NCBI GenBank assembly: GCA_009760855.2
Contig: WPIO01000604.1
Location: 1-19,777 of the forward strand
From: Cristatella mucedo
Taxonomy: Eukaryota; Bryozoa; Phylactolaemata; Cristatellidae
Reading direction: 5' to 3'
Length of the DNA: 19,777 bases
Part shown: one piece after another, positions 8,893 to 19,430 of the stretch
Layout: the number at the start of each line of letters is the position of its first letter
Numbering within the stretch: the stretch's first letter is position 1
Position numbers and translations under genes: made by a program
Notes under the pieces: generated by a model
Database searches by the model: none
What the model saw: the letters and a program-made list of their open reading frames with translations, nothing else
What the model was told of the DNA's origin: nothing

Positions 8893-9044
8893 GCTTGATT
8901 TTTCAGCAGATCGCGGAACATAAACACACCTCGATACTCATCCTTATAGCTTGTGATAACTTGCGGCAGAGTGCTGATCCTTGCATTAAGCCATTCCCAC
9001 TTGAATAGCTGATTTTGCTTTGTCTACAGCAGATCGCACAATAT

Positions 9045-9537
9045 CTAGATACTTTAAATCAACCCGCCAGTGTGTGCAGTAGTTTGCAGCATAATGCAGC
9101 ACCTTGCTTCAGGCAATCGCACTTGAATAACTCATTTCGGTTGAGTTTGCAGAAGATCGCGGAATGTAAAGACATCTCAATACTGCTCGATATGGCGTGT
9201 GATAACTTGCTGGGGAGTGTAGTGCCTTGCATTAAGCCATTCACACTTGAATAACCTATTTTGCACGAGATAGCAGGAAATTGCCCAATATCTAGATACT
9301 TTAATTCACCCGTCGACGCATGCAGGAGCTGGCAGCAGAGTGCTTATCTTTGCTTTAGGCAATCGCACTTGAAAAACGAATTTTGCTTGATTTTTCAGCA
9401 GATCGCGGAACATAAACACACCTCGATACTCATCCTTATAGCTTGTGATAACTTGCGGCAGAGTGCTGTGCTTTGCATTAAGCCATTCACACTTGAATAC
9501 CTTATTTTGCATGAGTTCACAGCAGATCGCACAATAT
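9045..9537 (+). repeat. X-Y monomer pair in copy 4
   Basis: X spans 9045-9291 and Y 9292-9537. Y's middle and tail are of G type (GCACTTGAAAAACGAATTTTGC and CAGATCGCGGAACATAAACAC), so G and Y share a long identical block here, a ready substrate for exchange. Confidence 0.9.
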
Positions 9538-10031
9538 CTAGATACTTCAAATCAACCCGTCAAGGCATGAAGTAGCTCGGAGCAGAGTGCAGACCTTGCT
9601 TTAGGCAATCGCACTTTAATAATTCAATTCGCTTGAGTTTGCAGCAGATCGCTGAATATAAAGACACCTCAATACTGCTCGTTATATCGTGTGATAACTT
9701 GCTGCAGATTGTGGAGCCTTGCATTAGGCCATTCACACTTGAATAGCTTATTTTGCATGACTTCACAGCAGATCGCACTATATCTAGATAATTTAAATCG
9801 ACCCGTCAAGTCATGCAGTCGCCCGGAGATTAGTGCAGGCCTTGCTTTAGGCAATCGCACTTGAATAACTCATTTCGCTTGAGTTTGCAGCAGATCGCAG
9901 CATATTAGGACACCTCGATACTGCTCGTTATCGCGTGTGATAACTTGCTGCTGTGTGAGGCGCCTTGCATTAAGCAATTCACACACTTGAATAGCTTATC
10001 TTGCATGAGTTCACAGCAGATCACACAATAT

Positions 10032-12260
10032 CTAGATACTTTAAATCAACCCACCAGAGCGTGCAGTAGCTTGCAGCATAATGCAGCTCCTTGCTTCAGG
10101 CAATCGCACTTGAATACCTCATTTCGGTTGAGTTTGCAGCTGATCGCGGAATATAAAGACATCTCGATACTGCTCGTTATAGCCTGCGATAGCTTGCTGC
10201 AGAGTGGGGCCCCTTCCATTAGGCCATTCACACTTGAATAACATACTTTGGATGAGATCGCAGCAGATCGCACAATATCTAGATACTTTAAATCGACCCG
10301 TCTCAGCGTGTGGTAGCTTGCAGCAGAGTGCAGCTCCTTGGTTCAAGCAATCGCACATGAATAACTCATTTCGGTTAAGTTTGCAGCTGATCGGGGAACA
10401 GAAAGACACCTCGATACAGCTCGTTATATCGTGTAATAAGTTGCTGCAGATTGCAGCGCCTTGCATTAGGCCATTCACACTTGAATAGCTTATCTTGCAT
10501 AATATCCCAGCAGATCGCACCATATCTAGATACTTTAAACCAATCCGCCGGGGCATGCTGTTGTTTGCACCAAAATTCACCTCCTTGCTTTAGGCAATCG
10601 CAATTGAATAACTCATTTTGCTTGAGTTTGCAGCAAATCGGTAAATATAAAGACACCTCGATACTGCTCTTTATAGCCGTGATAGCTTGCTTCAGATTGC
10701 TGCGCCTTGCATAAGGCCATTCACACTTGATTAGCTTATTTTGCATGACTTCACAGCAGATCGCACAATATCTAGATACTTTTAATCGACCCGTCAGAGA
10801 GTGCAGTAGCTTGCAGCAGAGTGCAGCTCCTTGCTTTAGGCAATCGCAATTTGATAACTCATTCCGCTTGCGTTTGCAGCAGATCTCTGAATATGAAGAC
10901 ACCTCAATAGAGCTCGTATTAGCCTGTAATAAGTTGCTGCAGAGTTCTGAGCTTTGCATTAAGCCATTCACACTTGAATAGCTTTTTTGTATGAGAGTTC
11001 ACAGCAGTTCGCACAATATCTAGCTACTTTAAATCCAACCGTCGAAGCATGCAGGAGTTAGCAGCAGAGTGCTGCACCTTGGTTTAGGCAATCACACTTG
11101 AATAACTAACTTTGATTGATTTTGCAGCATATCGCAGAACATAAAGATACCTTGATACTGCACCTCATTCCGTGTGATAACTTGCTGCAGAGTGCGGTGC
11201 CTTGCATTAAGCCATTTACACTTGAATAACTTATTTTGCATGAGTTTACAGCAGATCGCACAATATCTAGAGACTTTAAATCCACCCGTCGAAGCTTGCA
11301 TGAGCTGGCTGCAGAGTGCTGCACGTTGCTTAGGGCAATCGTACTTAAAAAATACATTTCGAATGAGTTTGCAGGAGATCGCGGAATGTAAAGACACCTC
11401 AATACTGCTCGATATGGCGTGTGATAACTTTTTACGGAGTGTAGTGCCTTGCATTAAGCCATTCTCACTTGAATGAATAACCTATTTTTTTGCATGAGAT
11501 AGCAGGAGATGGCCCAATATCTAGATACTTTAATTCAACCCGTCGAAGCGTGCAGGAGCTGGCAGCAGAGTGCTAATCTTTGCTTTAGGCAATCGCACTT
11601 GAAAAACGAATTTTGCTTGATTTTTCAGCAGATCGCGGAACATAAACACACCTCGATACTCATCCTTATAGCTTGTGATAACTTGCGGCAGAGTGCTGTG
11701 CTTTGCATTAAGCCATTCACACTTGAATACCTTATTTTGCATGAGTTCACAGCAGATCGCACAATATCTAGATACTTCAAATCAACCCGTCAAGGCATGA
11801 AGTAGCTCGGAGCAGAGTGCAGACCTTGCTTTAGGCAATCGCACTTTAATAATTCAATTCGCTTGAGTTTTGCAGCAGATCGCTGAATATAAAGACACCT
11901 CAATACTGCTCGTTATATCGTGTGATAACTTGCTGCAGATTGTGGAGCCTTGCATTAGGCCATTCACACTTGAATAGCTTATTTTGCATGACTTCACAGC
12001 AGATCGCACTATATCTAGATAATTTAAATCGACCCGTCAAGTCATGCAGTCGCCCGGAGATTAGTGCAGGCCTTGCTTTAGGCAATCGCACTTGAATAAC
12101 TCATTTCGCTTGAGTTTGCAGCAGATCGCAGCATATTAGGACACCTCGATACTGCTCGTTATCGCGTGTGATAACTTGCTGCTGTGTGAGGCGCCTTGCA
12201 TTAAGCAATTCACACTTGAATAGCTTATCTTGCATGAGTTCACAGCAGATCACACAATAT
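10032..12260 (+). repeat. HOR copy 5 (nine monomers inside the 11-monomer zone)
   Basis: Monomers begin at 10032, 10279, 10526, 10772, 11020, 11267, 11521 (G), 11768 (H) and 12015 (I); total 2229 bp. It lacks X and Y like copies 1 and 2, yet carries the bases diagnostic of copies 3-8 (GGTTCAAGC in B, GAGTTAGC in E, CTGGCTGCAG in F). Its G monomer has a G-type head and a Y-type tail. Insertions include a dinucleotide gain at 10993-10996, a GAAT duplication at 11471-11478, the T run 11485-11491 and an extra T at 11868-11871. Confidence 0.95.
11471..11491. other. GAAT tandem duplication and T-run gain in copy 5
   Basis: Other F monomers read ACTTGAATAACCTATTTTGC. Here GAAT is present twice in direct repeat and the T run has seven T in place of four, making this monomer 254 bp. 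Confidence 0.88.
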
Positions 12261-14978
12261 CTAGATACTTTAAATCAACCCACCAGAGCGTGCAGTAGCT
12301 TGCAGCATAATGCAGCTCCTTGCTTCAGGCAATCGCACTTGAATACCTCATTTCGGTTGAGTTTGCAGCTGATCGCGGAATATAAAGACATCTCGATACT
12401 GCTCGTTATAGCCTGCGATAGCTTGCTGCAGAGTGGGGCCCCTTCCATTAGGCCATTCACACTTGAATAACATACTTTGGATGAGATCGCAGCAGATCGC
12501 ACAATATCTAGATACTTTAAATCGACCCGTCTCAGCGTGTGGTAGCTTGCAGCAGAGTGCAGCTCCTTGGTTCAAGCAATCGCACATGAATAACTCATTT
12601 CGGTTAAGTTTGCAGCTGATCGGGGAACAGAAAGACACCTCGATACAGCTCGTTATATCGTGTAATAAGTTGCTGCAGATTGCAGCGCCTTGCATTAGGC
12701 CATTCACACTTGAATAGCTTATCTTGCATAATATCCCAGCAGATCGCACCATATCTAGATACTTTAAACCAATCCGCCGGGGCATGCTGTTGTTTTTGCA
12801 CCAAAATTCACCTCCTTGCTTTAGGCAATCGCAATTGAATAACTCATTTTGCTTGAGTTTGCAGCAAATCGGTAAATATAAAGACACCTCGATACTGCTC
12901 TTTATAGCCGTGATAGCTTGCTTCAGATTGCTGCGCCTTGCATAAGGCCATTCACACTTGATTAGCTTATTTTGCATGACTTCACAGCAGATCGCACAAT
13001 ATCTAGATACTTTTAATCGACCCGTCAGAGAGTGCAGTAGCTTGCAGCAGAGTGCAGCTCCTTGCTTTAGGCAATCGCAATTTGATAACTCATTCCGCTT
13101 GCGTTTGCAGCAGATCTCTGAATATGAAGACACCTCAATAGAGCTCGTATTAGCCTGTAATAAGTTGCTGCAGAGTTCTGAGCTTTGCATTAAGCCATTC
13201 ACACTTGAATAGCTTCTTTTGTATGAGTTCACAGCAGTTCGCACAATATCTAGCTACTTTAAATCCAACCGTCGAAGCATGCAGGAGTTAGCAGCAGAGT
13301 GCTGCACCTTGGTTTAGGCAATCACACTTGAATAACTAACTTTGATTGATTTTGCAGCATATCGCAGAACATAAAGATACCTTGATACTGCACCTCATTC
13401 CGTGTGATAACTTGCTGCAGAGTGCGGTGCCTTGCATTAAGCCATTTACACTTGAATAACTTATTTTGCATGAGTTTACAGCAGATCGCACAATATCTAG
13501 AGACTTTAAATCCACCCGTCGAAGCTTGCATGAGCTGGCTGCAGAGTGCTGCACGTTGCTTAGGGCAATCGTACTTAAAAAATACATTTCGAATGAGTTT
13601 GCAGGAGATCGCGGAATGTAAAGACACCTCAATACTGCTCGATATGGCGTGTGATAACTTTTTACGGAGTGTAGTGCCTTGCATTAAGCCATTCTCACTT
13701 GAATAACCTATTTTGCATGAGATAGCAGGAGATGGCCCAATATCTAGATACTTTAATTCAACCCGTCGAAGCGTGCAGGAGCTGGCAGCAGAGTGCTAAT
13801 CTTTGCTTTAGGCAATCGCACTTGAAAAAAACGAATTTTGCTTGATTTTTCAGCAGATCGCGGAACATAAACACACCTCGATACTCATCCTTATAGCTTG
13901 TGATAACTTGCGGCAGAGTGCTGATCCTTGCATTAAGCCATTCCCACTTGAATAGCTGATTTTGCTTTGTCTACAGCAGATCGCACAATATCTAGATACT
14001 TTAAATCAACCCGCCAGTGTGTGCAGTAGTTTGCAGCATAATGCAGCACCTTGCTTCAGGCAATCGCACTTGAATAACTCATTTCGGTTGAGTTTGCAGA
14101 AGATCGCGGAATGTAAAGACATCTCAATACTGCTCGATATGGCGTGTGATAACTTGCTGGGGAGTGTAGTGCCTTGCATTAAGCCATTCACACTTGAATA
14201 ACCTATTTTGCACGAGATAGCAGGAAATTGCCCAATATCTAGATACTTTAATTCACCCGTCGACGCATGCAGGAGCTGGCAGCAGAGTGCTTATCTTTGC
14301 TTTAGGCAATCGCACACTTGAAAAACGAACTTTGCTTGATTTTTCAGCATATCGCGGAACAAAAACACACCTCGATACTCATCCTTATAGCTTGTGATAA
14401 CTTGCGGCAGAGTGCTGTGCTTTGCATTAAGCCATTCACACTTGAATACCTTATTTTGCATGAGTTCACAGCAGATCGCACAATATCTAGATACTTCAAA
14501 TCAACCCGTCAAGGCATGAAGTAGCTCGGAGCAGAGTGCAGACCTTGCTTTAGGCAATCGCACTTTAATAATTCAATTCGCTTGAGTTTGCAGCAGATCG
14601 CTGAATATAAAGACACCTCAATACTGCTCGTTATATCGTGTGATAACTTGCTGCAGATTGTGGAGCCTTGCATTAGGCCATTCACACTTGAATAGCTTAT
14701 TTTGCATGACTTCACAGCAGATCGCACTATATCTAGATAATTTAAATCGACCCGTCAAGTCATGCAGTCGCCCGGAGATTAGTGCAGGCCTTGCTTTAGG
14801 CAATCGCACTTGAATAACTCATTTCGCTTGAGTTTGCAGCAGATCGCAGCATATTAGGACACCTCGATACTGCTCGTTATCGCGTGTGATAACTTGCTGC
14901 TGTGTGAGGCGCCTTGCATTAAGCAATTCACACTTGAATAGCTTATCTTGCATGAGTTCACAGCAGATCACACAATAT
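12261..14978 (+). repeat. HOR copy 6 (eleven monomers)
   Basis: Monomers begin at 12261, 12508, 12755, 13003, 13250, 13497, 13744 (G), 13992 (X), 14239 (Y), 14487 (H) and 14733 (I); total 2718 bp. Small gains lie at T run 12793-12797, T run 13217-13220, A run 13825-13831 and an added CA at 14311-14320. The Y monomer is a mosaic between the copy 3 form and the copies 4/7 form. The two-base T gain near 12795 joins reading frames and produces the longest open frame in the window, which is taken as accidental. Confidence 0.95.
13992..14486 (+). repeat. X-Y monomer pair in copy 6 (mosaic Y)
   Basis: X spans 13992-14238 and Y 14239-14486. Y combines AACGAACTTTGC and CAGCATATCGC (copy 3 style) with TTTTTCAGC and ACACACCTCG (copies 4/7 style), plus private AACAAAAAC and a CA gain at 14311-14320. 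Confidence 0.9.
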
Positions 14979-14984
14979 CTAGAT

Positions 14985-14998
14985 ACTTTAAACTTTAA
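14985..14998. other. 7-bp tandem duplication ACTTTAA in monomer A of copy 7
   Basis: The sequence after CTAGAT is ACTTTAAACTTTAA; all other A monomers have the 7-mer once. It explains the 254-bp length of this monomer. Confidence 0.9.
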
Positions 14999-15336
14999 AT
15001 CAACCCACCAGAGCGTGCAGTAGCTTGCAGCATAATGCAGCTCCTTGCTTCAGGCAATCGCACTTGAATACCTCATTTCGGTTGAGTTTGCAGCTGATCG
15101 CGGAATATAAAGACATCTCGATACTGCTCGTTATAGCCTGCGATAGCTTGCTGCAGAGTGGGGCCCCTTCCATTAGGCCATTCACACTTGAATAACATAC
15201 TTTGGATGAGATCGCAGCAGATCGCACAATATCTAGATACTTTAAATCGACCCCCCTCAGCGTGTGGTAGCTTGCAGCAGAGTGCAGCTCCTTGGTTCAA
15301 GCAATCGCACATGAATAACTCATTTCGGTTAAGTTT

Positions 15337-15348
15337 GCAGCTGCAGCT
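15337..15348. other. 6-bp tandem duplication GCAGCT in monomer B of copy 7
   Basis: Other B monomers read GTTTGCAGCTGATCGG; here GCAGCT is doubled. It accounts for the 253-bp monomer length. Confidence 0.9.
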
Positions 15349-16717
15349 GATCGGGGAACAGAAAGACACCTCGATACAGCTCGTTATATCGTGTAATAAG
15401 TTGCTGCAGATTGCAGCGCCTTGCATTAGGCCATTCACACTTGAATAGCTTATCTTGCATAATATCCCAGCAGATCGCACCATATCTAGATACTTTAAAC
15501 CAATCCGCCGGGGCATGCTGTTGTTTGCACCAAAATTCACCTCCTTGCTTTAGGCAATCGCAATTGAATAACTCATTTTGCTTGAGTTTGCAGCAAATCG
15601 GTAAATATAAAGACACCTCGATACTGCTCTTTATAGCCGTGATAGCTTGCTTCAGATTGCTGCGCCTTGCATAAGGCCATTCACACTTGATTAGCTTATT
15701 TTGCATGACTTCACAGCAGATCGCACAATATCTAGATACTTTTAATCGACCCGTCAGAGAGTGCAGTAGCTTGCAGCAGAGTGCAGCTCCTTGCTTTAGG
15801 CAATCGCAATTTGATAACTCATTCCGCTTGCGTTTGCAGCAGATCTCTGAATATGAAGACACCTCAATAGAGCTCGTATTAGCCTGTAATAAGTTGCTGC
15901 AGAGTTCTGAGCTTTGCATTAAGCCATTCACACTTGAATAGCTTCTTTGTATGAGTTCACAGCAGTTCGCACAATATCTAGCTACTTTAAATCCAACCGT
16001 CGAAGCATGCAGGAGTTAGCAGCAGAGTGCTGCACCTTGGTTTAGGCAATCACACTTGAATAACTAACTTTGATTGATTTTGCAGCATATCGCAGAACAT
16101 AAAGATACCTTGATACTGCACCTCATTCCGTGTGATAACTTGCTGCAGAGTGCGGTGCCTTGCATTAAGCCATTTACACTTGAATAACTTATTTTGCATG
16201 AGTTTACAGCAGATCGCACAATATCTAGAGACTTTAAATCCACCCGTCGAAGCTTGCATGAGCTGGCTGCAGAGTGCTGCACGTTGCTTAGGGCAATCGT
16301 ACTTAAAAAATACATTTCGAATGAGTTTGCAGGAGATCGCGGAATGTAAAGACACCTCAATACTGCTCGATATGGCGTGTGATAACTTTTTACGGAGTGT
16401 AGTGCCTTGCATTAAGCCATTCTCACTTGAATAACCTATTTTGCATGAGATAGCAGGAGATGGCCCAATATCTAGATACTTTAATTCAACCCGTCGAAGC
16501 GTGCAGGAGCTGGCAGCAGAGTGCTAATCTTTGCTTTAGGCAATCGCACTTGAAAAACGAATTTTGCTTGATTTTTCAGCAGATCGCGGAACATAAACAC
16601 ACCTCGATACTCATCCTTATAGCTTGTGATAACTTGCGGCAGAGTGCTGATCCTTGCATTAAGCCATTCCCACTTGAATAGCTGATTTTGCTTTGTCTAC
16701 AGCAGATCGCACAATAT

Positions 16718-17212
16718 CTAGATACTTTAAATCAACCCGCCAGTGTGTGCAGTAGTTTGCAGCATAATGCAGCACCTTGCTTCAGGCAATCGCACTTGAA
16801 TAACTCATTTCGGTTGAGTTTGCAGAAGATCGCGGAATGTAAAGACATCTCAATACTGCTCGATATGGCGTGTGATAACTTGCTGGGGAGTGTAGTGCCT
16901 TGCATTAAGCCATTCACACTTGAATAACCTATTTTGCACGAGATAGCAGGAAATTGCCCAATATCTAGATACTTTAATTCACCCGTCGACGCATGCAGGA
17001 GCTGGCAGCAGAGTGCTTATCTTTGCTTTAGGCAATCGCACTTGAAAAAAACGAATTTTGCTTGATTTTTCAGCAGATCGCGGAACATAAACACACCTCG
17101 ATACTCATCCTTATAGCTTGTGATAACTTGCGGCAGAGTGCTGTGCTTTGCATTAAGCCATTCACACTTGAATACCTTATTTTGCATGAGTTCACAGCAG
17201 ATCGCACAATAT
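16718..17212 (+). repeat. X-Y monomer pair in copy 7
   Basis: X spans 16718-16964 and Y 16965-17212. Y is of the G-like form, with an A run of seven at 17045-17051 where G has five. Confidence 0.9.
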
Positions 17213-19430
17213 CTAGATACTTCAAATCAACCCGTCAAGGCATGAAGTAGCTCGGAGCAGAGTGCAGACCTTGCTTTAGGCAATCGCACTTTAATAATTC
17301 AATTCGCTTGAGTTTGCAGCAGATCGCTGAATATAAAGACACCTCAATACTGCTCGTTATATCGTGTGATAACTTGCTGCAGATTGTGGAGCCTTGCATT
17401 AGGCCATTCACACTTGAATAGCTTATTTTGCATGACTTCACAGCAGATCGCACTATATCTAGATAATTTAAATCGACCCGTCAAGTCATGCAGTCGCCCG
17501 GAGATTAGTGCAGGCCTTGCTTTAGGCAATCGCACTTGAATAACTCATTTCGCTTGAGTTTGCAGCAGATCGCAGCATATTAGGACACCTCGATACTGCT
17601 CGTTATCGCGTGTGATAACTTGCTGCTGTGTGAGGCGCCTTGCATTAAGCAATTCACACTTGAATAGCTTATCTTGCATGAGTTCACAGCAGATCACACA
17701 ATATCTAGATACTTTAAATCAACCCACCAGAGCGTGCAGTAGCTTGCAGCATAATGCAGCTCCTTGCTTCAGGCAATCGCACTTGAATACCTCATTTCGG
17801 TTGAGTTTGCAGCTGATCGCGGAATATAAAGACATCTCGATACTGCTCGTTATAGCCTGCGATAGCTTGCTGCAGAGTGGGGCCCCTTCCATTAGGCCAT
17901 TCACACTTGAATAACATACTTTGGATGAGATCGCAGCAGATCGCACAATATCTAGATACTTTAAATCGACCCGTCTCAGCGTGTGGTAGCTTGCAGCAGA
18001 GTGCAGCTCCTTGGTTCAAGCAATCGCACATGAATAACTCATTTCGGTTAAGTTTGCAGCTGATCGGGGAACAGAAAGACACCTCGATACAGCTCGTTAT
18101 ATCGTGTAATAAGTTGCTGCAGATTGCAGCGCCTTGCATTAGGCCATTCACACTTGAATAGCTTATCTTGCATAATATCCCAGCAGATCGCACCATATCT
18201 AGATACTTTAAACCAATCCGCCGGGGCATGCTGTTGTTTGCACCAAAATTCACCTCCTTGCTTTAGGCAATCGCAATTGAATAACTCATTTTGCTTGAGT
18301 TTGCAGCAAATCGGTAAATATAAAGACACCTCGATACTGCTCTTTATAGCCGTGATAGCTTGCTTCAGATTGCTGCGCCTTGCATAAGGCCATTCACACT
18401 TGATTAGCTTATTTTGCATGACTTCACAGCAGATCGCACAATATCTAGATACTTTTAATCGACCCGTCAGAGAGTGCAGTAGCTTGCAGCAGAGTGCAGC
18501 TCCTTGCTTTAGGCAATCGCAATTTGATAACTCATTCCGCTTGCGTTTGCAGCAGATCTCTGAATATGAAGACACCTCAATAGAGCTCGTATTAGCCTGT
18601 AATAAGTTGCTGCAGAGTTCTGAGCTTTGCATTAAGCCATTCACACTTGAATAGCTTCTTTGTATGAGTTCACAGCAGTTCGCACAATATCTAGCTACTT
18701 TAAATCCAACCGTCGAAGCATGCAGGAGTTAGCAGCAGAGTGCTGCACCTTGGTTTAGGCAATCACACTTGAATAACTAACTTTGATTGATTTTGCAGCA
18801 TATCGCAGAACATAAAGATACCTTGATACTGCACCTCATTCCGTGTGATAACTTGCTGCAGAGTGCGGTGCCTTGCATTAAGCCATTTACACTTGAATAA
18901 CTTATTTTGCATGAGTTTACAGCAGATCGCACAATATCTAGAGACTTTAAATCCACCCGTCGAAGCTTGCATGAGCTGGCTGCAGAGTGCTGCACGTTGC
19001 TTAGGGCAATCGTACTTAAAAAATACATTTCGAATGAGTTTGCAGGAGATCGCGGAATGTAAAGACACCTCAATACTGCTCGATATGGCGTGTGATAACT
19101 TTTTACGGAGTGTAGTGCCTTGCATTAAGCCATTCTCACTTGAATAACCTATTTTGCATGAGATAGCAGGAGATGGCCCAATATCTAGATACTTTAATTC
19201 AACCCGTCGAAGCGTGCAGGAGCTGGCAGCAGAGTGCTAATCTTTGCTTTAGGCAATCGCACTTGAAAAACGAATTTTGCTTGATTTTTCAGCAGATCGC
19301 GGAACATAAACACACCTCGATACTCATCCTTATAGCTTGTGATAACTTGCGGCAGAGTGCTGATCCTTGCATTAAGCCATTCCCACTTGAATAGCTGATT
19401 TTGCTTTGTCTACAGCAGATCGCACAATAT

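Larger units (their letters stand above)
7307..10031 (+). repeat. HOR copy 4 (eleven monomers, many small insertions)
   Basis: Monomers begin at 7307, 7554, 7801, 8049, 8297, 8546, 8797 (G), 9045 (X), 9292 (Y), 9538 (H) and 9784 (I); total 2725 bp. The extra length over copy 3 comes from short insertions: the G run 7825-7830, T run 8150-8154, an AG duplication at 8467-8470, A run 8626-8632, T run 8709-8716, the A/T block 8878-8892 and an added CA near 9980-9986. Two private substitutions lie at 7973 and 7975. Confidence 0.95.
14979..17704 (+). repeat. HOR copy 7 (eleven monomers)
   Basis: Monomers begin at 14979, 15233, 15486, 15732, 15978, 16225, 16472 (G), 16718 (X), 16965 (Y), 17213 (H) and 17459 (I); total 2726 bp. 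Monomers A and B are long (254 and 253 bp) because of a 7-bp and a 6-bp tandem duplication. In B, a GT is replaced by CC within the C run 15251-15256. Y has an A run of seven at 17045-17051 instead of five. From monomer C to X the landmark spacing equals that of copies 3 and 8. Confidence 0.95.

Noticed and set aside
12348-13244. Minus-strand open frame of 298 codons, the longest in the window
   Set aside because: It exists only because copy 6 has two extra T at 12793-12797; the same place in the other copies gives two frames that end earlier. The protein would be the satellite read in shifting frames, with no recognisable domain.
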